From: Trametopsis cervina
Lineage: Eukaryota; Basidiomycota; Agaricomycetes; Polyporales; Irpicaceae
Length of the DNA: 64,000 nucleotides
NCBI GenBank assembly: GCA_022385755.1
Contig: MU278353.1
Coordinates: forward strand, 234,777 to 298,776
Direction: 5' to 3'
Part shown: positions 58,772 through 64,000 of the stretch, piece by piece
Numbering within the stretch: position 1 is the first letter of the stretch
Layout of the letters: each line of letters opens with the position of its first letter
The notes under the pieces: model-generated
Database searches by the model: none
What the model was told of the DNA's origin: nothing
Seen by the model: only the letters and a program-made list of their open reading frames with translations
Program-made: the position numbers and the translations under genes

Positions 58772-59223
58772 TTTTTGGTACTGAAGGCTGAGTCTGAAGA
58801 TATCTTGGAAGCAGTAAAGACAATATGTGTTGTAATGAACATTCACGATGCTTGTCTTCGTTCGAAGGGATACTGAGCTCGCATGTAGAAGTTGTGAGTT
58901 TACCAGGTGGCAAAGCTGTGTGACTGTGTGTCTACCCGGCTATACTACGCTCCCCAAGGGTTCGCTAGCTTCCGTTATAGGAAGACATAGTAATGAGGAC
59001 GTCATAGGTAACTGACATACAATACGGCTTGTTAGGCTTCAAATCACTCGCAATTTCACCACCGTCATTGCATAAGGTCTGAGAGCAGGATAGAAATTTT
59101 ATTAGGGATATTTATGCTTCGGAAACGCGGATACACGACATGAAACTAGCGCTACAAGTTGAGATAGACATAGGGACAGAGAAGAGACGTCATTGGGTTA
59201 TAAAATGAACAAGTGTGCATCTT
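58772..59223. other. intergenic, 3' flanks of convergent genes
   Basis: Convergent 3' ends of the secreted repeat protein (+) and the hypothetical gene at 59224 (-). Nothing else seen. Confidence 0.6.
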
Positions 59224-60246
59224 TCACAGTTCCCTGCGGTTCAGCCTGGAGGTTTCCTCACGTATACGACGGAGGGCATCCTCAGAGATCAAGATAATAC
59301 CATCCGGGTCGTATTCTTGCCGCAAAGCCTCGAGTCGTTGACGACACGCCTCCCATATCGGATCCTCATCATCGATCGTTGCTCGCGCAACTTCCGACTC
59401 CTCGGTAAATTCCCTACTATCCAGGCCTTGATTGAGGATGGTTGATTGCTGTAGCCTTTCTTGCACGCCGCCCACGGCTCCTTCTGCAAACTCGCTCGCT
59501 TGAGGGTCGTTTATTAAAGATTGCCCCTCCGCTTCCTCCTTATCGTAGAGAACCGACCACGAGCTTGCAAGGTCCTCAGGGACGATGAAAGGATCCAGAT
59601 CGTCCGCCATTTCAGAACTTGTCAGTGGAGGTCCTCCGCTATTCAATTCATGGCTTCCAGCATTGCCGGGGCTGACCAGGCTAGTCTGGCTTCGAGGATC
59701 ATTTGCTCCTTGATAATTCGTCGGAAGTAGCAGAGATTGCTGGAGAGGTTCTTCCTCGGAGAGACCTCGAAAAGTATTGTCTAGGATTCTGGATAAGGTA
59801 GGAGCGAGTGTGTTGCTGGTAGGCCCGTTTGTAGAGCTTGATAGCGGGGCTCCCAGTCCCAGCGTGTCCAGTGCCGCGGCATAGAGGAACATACGCATCA
59901 GAGGATACAAACCTTGATGTCCTTCATGCCCTGACAGATTGCCAGCGCCGCCTGCAACGAGGGCACTATCGCCCCTCGGGTGGTTGAGGTGTACGGTAGA
60001 TGGATCCGATGGTATAGCAGCAGAAGCGTCATACGGCCGTGGGTCAGTTGAAGAGACGATATCGTCAAGAACCGTCCACTCTTGTAGCGGGGAGTGGGGA
60101 CGATCGGGCGGTAGGTCAGACATAGATGGGACGGGTTCGTTAGAGTTGCGACGTTTATTGTGAGGGGAAGCAATCGGAATGGACGGGACACAAAAGAACT
60201 CACAATAAGCCCGTTTTATATCCCGTAACAGGTATTGTAGCTGCAT
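59224..60246 (-). CDS. hypothetical acidic protein
   Basis: Not recognised. An open frame of 340 codons without introns from ATG 60246 (MQLQYLLRDIKRAYCEFFCV) to stop 59224-59226. The frame stays open upstream to 60597, but that part is basic, Cys/Trp-rich and unlike a protein start, so the internal ATG is preferred. Residues ~50-250 are Ser/Pro/Asp-rich and probably disordered. Residues ~255-340 are strongly acidic and helical (WSVLYDKEEAEGQSLINDPQ, DPIWEACRQRLEALRQEYDP, ALRRIREETSRLNRREL). There is no signal peptide, membrane helix or known motif. The long frame and biased composition argue for a real gene, but no family supports it. Confidence 0.55.
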   Translation of the reverse strand: MQLQYLLRDIKRAYCEFFCVPSIPIASPHNKRRNSNEPVPSMSDLPPDRPHSPLQEWTVLDDIVSSTDPRPYDASAAIPSDPSTVHLNHPRGDSALVAGGAGNLSGHEGHQGLYPLMRMFLYAAALDTLGLGAPLSSSTNGPTSNTLAPTLSRILDNTFRGLSEEEPLQQSLLLPTNYQGANDPRSQTSLVSPGNAGSHELNSGGPPLTSSEMADDLDPFIVPEDLASSWSVLYDKEEAEGQSLINDPQASEFAEGAVGGVQERLQQSTILNQGLDSREFTEESEVARATIDDEDPIWEACRQRLEALRQEYDPDGIILISEDALRRIREETSRLNRREL

Positions 60247-60249
60247 GTT

Positions 60250-63200
60250 TGTTCCCGAAAATAGTGACACGGTGAGTTGGCCACGAATCCAACGCCCTTG
60301 GCCAACTAGATGAGATGTGGCGCGCATGTCAACGTGAGATGGCCTCTGCGTCACGGTAACTGCCGATAAGAAATCAGCGTGGTTATGAAGAGCGAGTGGC
60401 CAGGACAGTCTCCAGGCAGAGGTCGCTATGAACGGAATTTGCACATCGGAATGATAACAAAGCAGCCATGGCCGCGAAACATTACAGCTGAAAGATATGA
60501 CGGTACGATCGAGGCGGGATTGTGCGAGGGGCCAGGAAGTTGACCGAGGAAGCAGACTTTGTCGCCTTGCCATGTTACTTTGGCTCGAGGCGCACAAAGG
60601 TAGTGGCCTGGATACTCACGCATGCGAGTTAGGTACACCTGAGCAGGCCCTGCCATCGTCGCTCTTTCAGCACTATGGCCTTGCGAGGTGAGCGGAGACC
60701 ACCCGTAGAGCTGCTCAGGGGTCGTCACAAATCGTCAGCAGAAAATACCCGTGCTTGAATCCATAAATTTCTGCACAGGCCTCTGTGTAGGCGGAACCTA
60801 CGCAGGAGTCAAAGGCGTAGGCTTAGAATGCGAATGCTTCCCATGCCAATGTGGGGGTCCTCTGTGCGCTATACATACGGATACCTATTAGCTGACTATG
60901 TCCCGGTGCTTGAACTCAGGGTCTTCCCGACATCCATGCTACGCAGCATACTTGAACAATATGTGAAAATAACGGTGGGTCGTCGAATTGGATTGTCCAG
61001 CCGAGTGTAACCGATGATGAGACTGTGACAGGTCACAGGCTGACGACTGTACTATCCTAGTACTCAACGATATGTTCTTCGGGTTAAATTCTGTGCGGGG
61101 GTCTCTGGGAGATCTCCGTTGGTAAAAGCTAGAGCACCGAGACATGCAGGCCCAAGCCTTGATCAATATCGTGAGATATGCGTAGGGATGAAAGAAGGCT
61201 TACCTGTGAATGCAGAGAGCGGAAACCTGTATGTCGACTTCCTAGATGTACACCTTCGATGTGCACTCGGATGAGCAGATCATTCTGCTGTGAAGTCTCC
61301 GACACGTGTGGAGATTTCCGTCTTGAACACACACAGAAAAGCCCAAGGAAACGGACGCCCAGTTTTCGAAGCGATAAGGCCTTCCCGACCATTCGTACAA
61401 CCGTGGCGTCGAGAGAGCTTCGGGTGACTCCTTCTCAGAATGCAGATAGCTCAGATACTCACCACCGTGACTACGTGCCAAATCTTGGTGCACTAGGATG
61501 AAATTCTAGAATGTGGCAGCGTCAGTGCGGAAAATAATACCACTCACGCGCTTTCTGCGGCCACATATATCATATCGCAAGAACGGCCGCGCATCTTGTG
61601 GATCCTGGATCTGGCAAAATCAACTCGTAGTACATCCCCGCAGGCAATGTGCGACACGACGACAGTTGGTCATATTAGGACTTTGCGCCTCACGACTGGC
61701 AAAATCATTTGGTCACGGAACGATTGTACCTTGGGTATGTCTACTCCTTCAGCGGGTATTGATCAAGGTCACTTATGAGCTATCGGAGTGCAAGTGCTCC
61801 TATACCTTGTTTGTCTCGCTGGGGGAGCCAACACTTGACTGCTTTCTATGTTCCGTGAGTGAGCCAAAATATGCCCGCGATAATATTGACGAACCTTAGA
61901 GGGACACCGAAAGAGGCTAAGCAACTGGTAGTGCGAGGTAACAAACGGTTGGCGCTCTGAAGCAAATCGCAGGTGTTGTATGGAAGAAGAAAGCATCACC
62001 CATAATATAGCATGCTGCTGCTCGAGGACTGTTCCAGAGACGTAAGATTGCAGAGCTTAGATACAATAAACCAGCGGCTTGCGCCACACGATTAGCTCAT
62101 CTAATGTATAGCCCTAGACAATCGAACGTGCCTTCTCATCAAAGGAACGTATAAAAACCCTTGTTCTAGCTCCAGGTAAAGTGGAAAAGATGGTGTTATT
62201 AGCCAATGGTGTGCAAGAGCTGTTGCGAGTTGACAATCAGTACGATGGTTCAACAGCACGACTCGATAGGGATGATCAACAGACTTCCATCCCACAAAAA
62301 GTACTGATCACGATGATTAGATGATGACAAGTGCGACTAAGGAGAGGCACTCATTGGTGCACAGCATTTCTGCGGTTCTTGATCACCATCGAAGGCGAAT
62401 TGTTGCTATCGGCGCAAGATCTCTGGGGTACTGCCGAGTCCCTTAACAAGTCAGAACACTTGATGCTGTATTAATAGCGAACGCTGCAGCATGATGACTC
62501 GATGTACTTACTGATTACATAGGCTGAACTGATGGCCAGAAAACCAATCACATCTTGCTGGCACAACCATGCAGCGTGGGGATTATGCGCGACGGGGTTA
62601 TAAGTCGGCGCGATACCGCGTATGTAGCCTATCATTCCCTTGCAAAGGCGCGCGGAAGTATCTCACAGGCTACAGGAACTCCGAACTTTATGAATGAAGT
62701 CGGTGAGATAGAGATACCGACCACACCGATAAAGCTCGGAGGCCCCACGCTCGCTTGAACCCGATTAGAAGTGCGCTTAAGTGCACATGTGCCACAGCCT
62801 TTGGACAAGCTCTTGAGAGGCCACATGCACAGGTAAATTTCCGACTGAAGGCGATGTTCTTCAGTGTGGTTAGGCCCTTCTGCCGCTGAAAGGGCGACAC
62901 GAGGCCTGCATCGTGGGAGGGTTGAAGCGCCCCCGACTGGCCAGTTGAAAGCCGCAATTGTGTATGTGCAGTTTCCAACATTCTCATCATTCGACTCGAG
63001 GTGATGTGGCTGTGGGGCGTGAGATGAGTTCAACAGGAGGAGGGTGGGGTCAATCGAGCACGGAGGAAGTGAGTGAACTTAGTTCGCGCTGGCAACGTTG
63101 ATGGTTGTCCGATGGCAGGCGGGTATCTCGCACCCTTGTATAGACTAGGAGAAATGCGGTAAGTGACAAGGGCGTATCATTAGGTGTACACAATTAGCGG

Positions 63201-63750
63201 TGCAAAACGGGCTCTCCGGACCAGGTTGCGCTGATATGGACTGAGTCGGCTGTTGAAAGGGAAATTAGGAGAACAAACGAACGCAGAGACACAAACATAC
63301 CTATTGATCGCGATGGTCATTCAAGATGTTGTATGAATCATTGTTACGAAGGTTGTGGTTATAAGGAAAAGTAGCAGAGGTTGAGTCGCGGAACGTGATT
63401 AGATTTGGGTATATTTCGGCATTTTGCGGATCCGGATCGGGACAGCGCTGTCGCTTTGCTTCCACCTCTCTTGCCCTCACCTCTCCATCTTCTCGGCGAC
63501 GACGTTTGGATCCCAGCTTGTAAGATAGCGTTGGAGCTTGTGGGTTCGCTCTGGCAGGCGACAACATAAACTCTCCGTTCTTCTGCCGTAAGTCGGACAG
63601 TACTTGACCTCCCAACCCAACCTGACAGCAGTTTCCCCGGCTCTCCGACACCAGGATCCCTTTCCTCCTCCCCCTAACCCGCCAGGCCGCGCGGATTGTA
63701 TTCGTGGATTCACCTCCCATAGTGTTGCCCTTGTCGCCTTTCTTCTAAAG
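60250..63750. other. 3.5-kb stretch without a supportable gene
   Basis: Many short frames with no recognisable domain. The minus-strand frames at 61.1-61.5 and 62.6-63.0 kb, and a basic minus-strand frame at 63.30-63.72 kb that would be divergent from the ankyrin gene, were considered and not called. Confidence 0.5.
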
Positions 63751-63752
63751 TC

Positions 63753-64000
63753 ATGCCTAGCACGTCCCGAGCACAGAAGGCTGAAGCGAAGTACAATGTT
63801 GTTCTCGAATGTAAGGCGCCACATTGCTCCTTGCCTGTCTCTCGTCCTGACTTGTATTTGCTTCCAGTCCCGAATTATGGTCTACACACAGCAGCGTCGT
63901 CCGGAAATCTAGGCCTGGTCAAATATGCACTTGAGCACGGACAGCCGGTCAATTCTGCCCTCGATGGGATATTGCCGTTGCATGCGGCCTGTCACGGTGG
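63753..64000 (+). CDS. ankyrin-repeat protein, 5' part (cut by window end)
   Basis: From ATG 63753 a basic exon (MPSTSRAQKAEAKYNVVLE) joins, through a GTAAGG...TTCCAG intron (about 63812-63868), the sequence FPNYGLHTAASSGNLGLVKY, then ALEHGQPVNSALDGILPLHA and ACHGG. The pattern [GN]-x-x-LHTAAS-x-GN-x-x-LVKYxLEHGxxVN and then LPLHAACxxG is a textbook ankyrin repeat followed by the start of a second. The gene continues beyond the window, so total length, partner domains and role cannot be told. Ankyrin repeats mediate protein-protein binding. Confidence 0.8.
   Translation, partial: MPSTSRAQKAEAKYNVVLECKAPHCSLPVSRPDLYLLPVPNYGLHTAASSGNLGLVKYALEHGQPVNSALDGILPLHAACHG

Noticed and set aside
60247..60597. 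N-terminal extension of the hypothetical gene at 59224-60246
   Set aside because: The frame is open but Cys/Trp/Arg-rich and low in Asp/Glu, unlike the rest of the protein; probably leader sequence.
63301..63720. Basic 139-codon minus-strand frame divergent from the ankyrin gene
   Set aside because: No domain; it overlaps the likely promoter of the ankyrin gene and has no supporting exon structure.

Overview
The window is nuclear DNA of a filamentous basidiomycete, most likely an Agaricomycete. Genes are split by many short GT-AG introns (about 50-75 nt), sit on both strands with no operons, and include lineage markers: a DUF6533-type membrane protein, a DUF2235 hydrolase, and the small cysteine-rich 'zygote-specific'-like secreted proteins. 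I saw no tRNA, rRNA or CRISPR. Product names come from reading conserved motifs and splicing the exons by eye; no database search was run.

Layout. 1-4.7 kb: no supportable gene, but diverged repeats with a palindromic core. 4.8-6.9 kb: concentrative nucleoside transporter (+). 7.6-9.2 kb: DUF6533-type membrane protein in many small exons (-). 10.8-12.3 kb: GH18 chitinase (-). 12.4-18.0 kb: long stretch without a supportable gene. 18.0-20.1 kb: acyl-CoA oxidase (+). 21.1-22.0 kb: ribosomal protein uS5/RPS2 (-), divergent from a Na+/H+ antiporter (22.4-25.0 kb, +). 25.3-26.0 kb: weak hypothetical gene (-). 26.36-30.07 kb: complete-looking PIF/Harbinger DNA transposon with convergent transposase and Myb/SANT-like genes inside 18-bp terminal inverted repeats.

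30.3-50.6 kb is an accessory-looking block. It holds three paralogous multi-pass membrane proteins (30.3-31.9, 39.1-40.9, 48.8-50.6 kb), two paralogous six-cysteine secreted peptides (33.8 and 36.1 kb), and a 2.2-kb giant palindromic element flanked by 8-bp direct repeats (36.7-38.9 kb). It also holds a nucleotidyltransferase-motif gene with decayed tandem relatives (41.4-44.0 kb) and a 2-kb field of diverged tandem repeats (44.7-46.8 kb).

51.0-53.4 kb: DUF2235 hydrolase (-). 55.1-55.9 kb: LEA-like, probably mitochondrial, membrane-anchored helical protein (+). 57.1-58.8 kb: secreted protein built by exon triplication (+). 59.2-60.2 kb: acidic hypothetical protein (-). 60.3-63.7 kb: nothing supportable. 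63.75 kb to the end: 5' part of an ankyrin-repeat gene (+).

The housekeeping genes (transporters, RPS2, acyl-CoA oxidase, chitinase) are unrelated in pathway. The most unusual material is the 30-47 kb block, where duplication, transposition and decay are concentrated.
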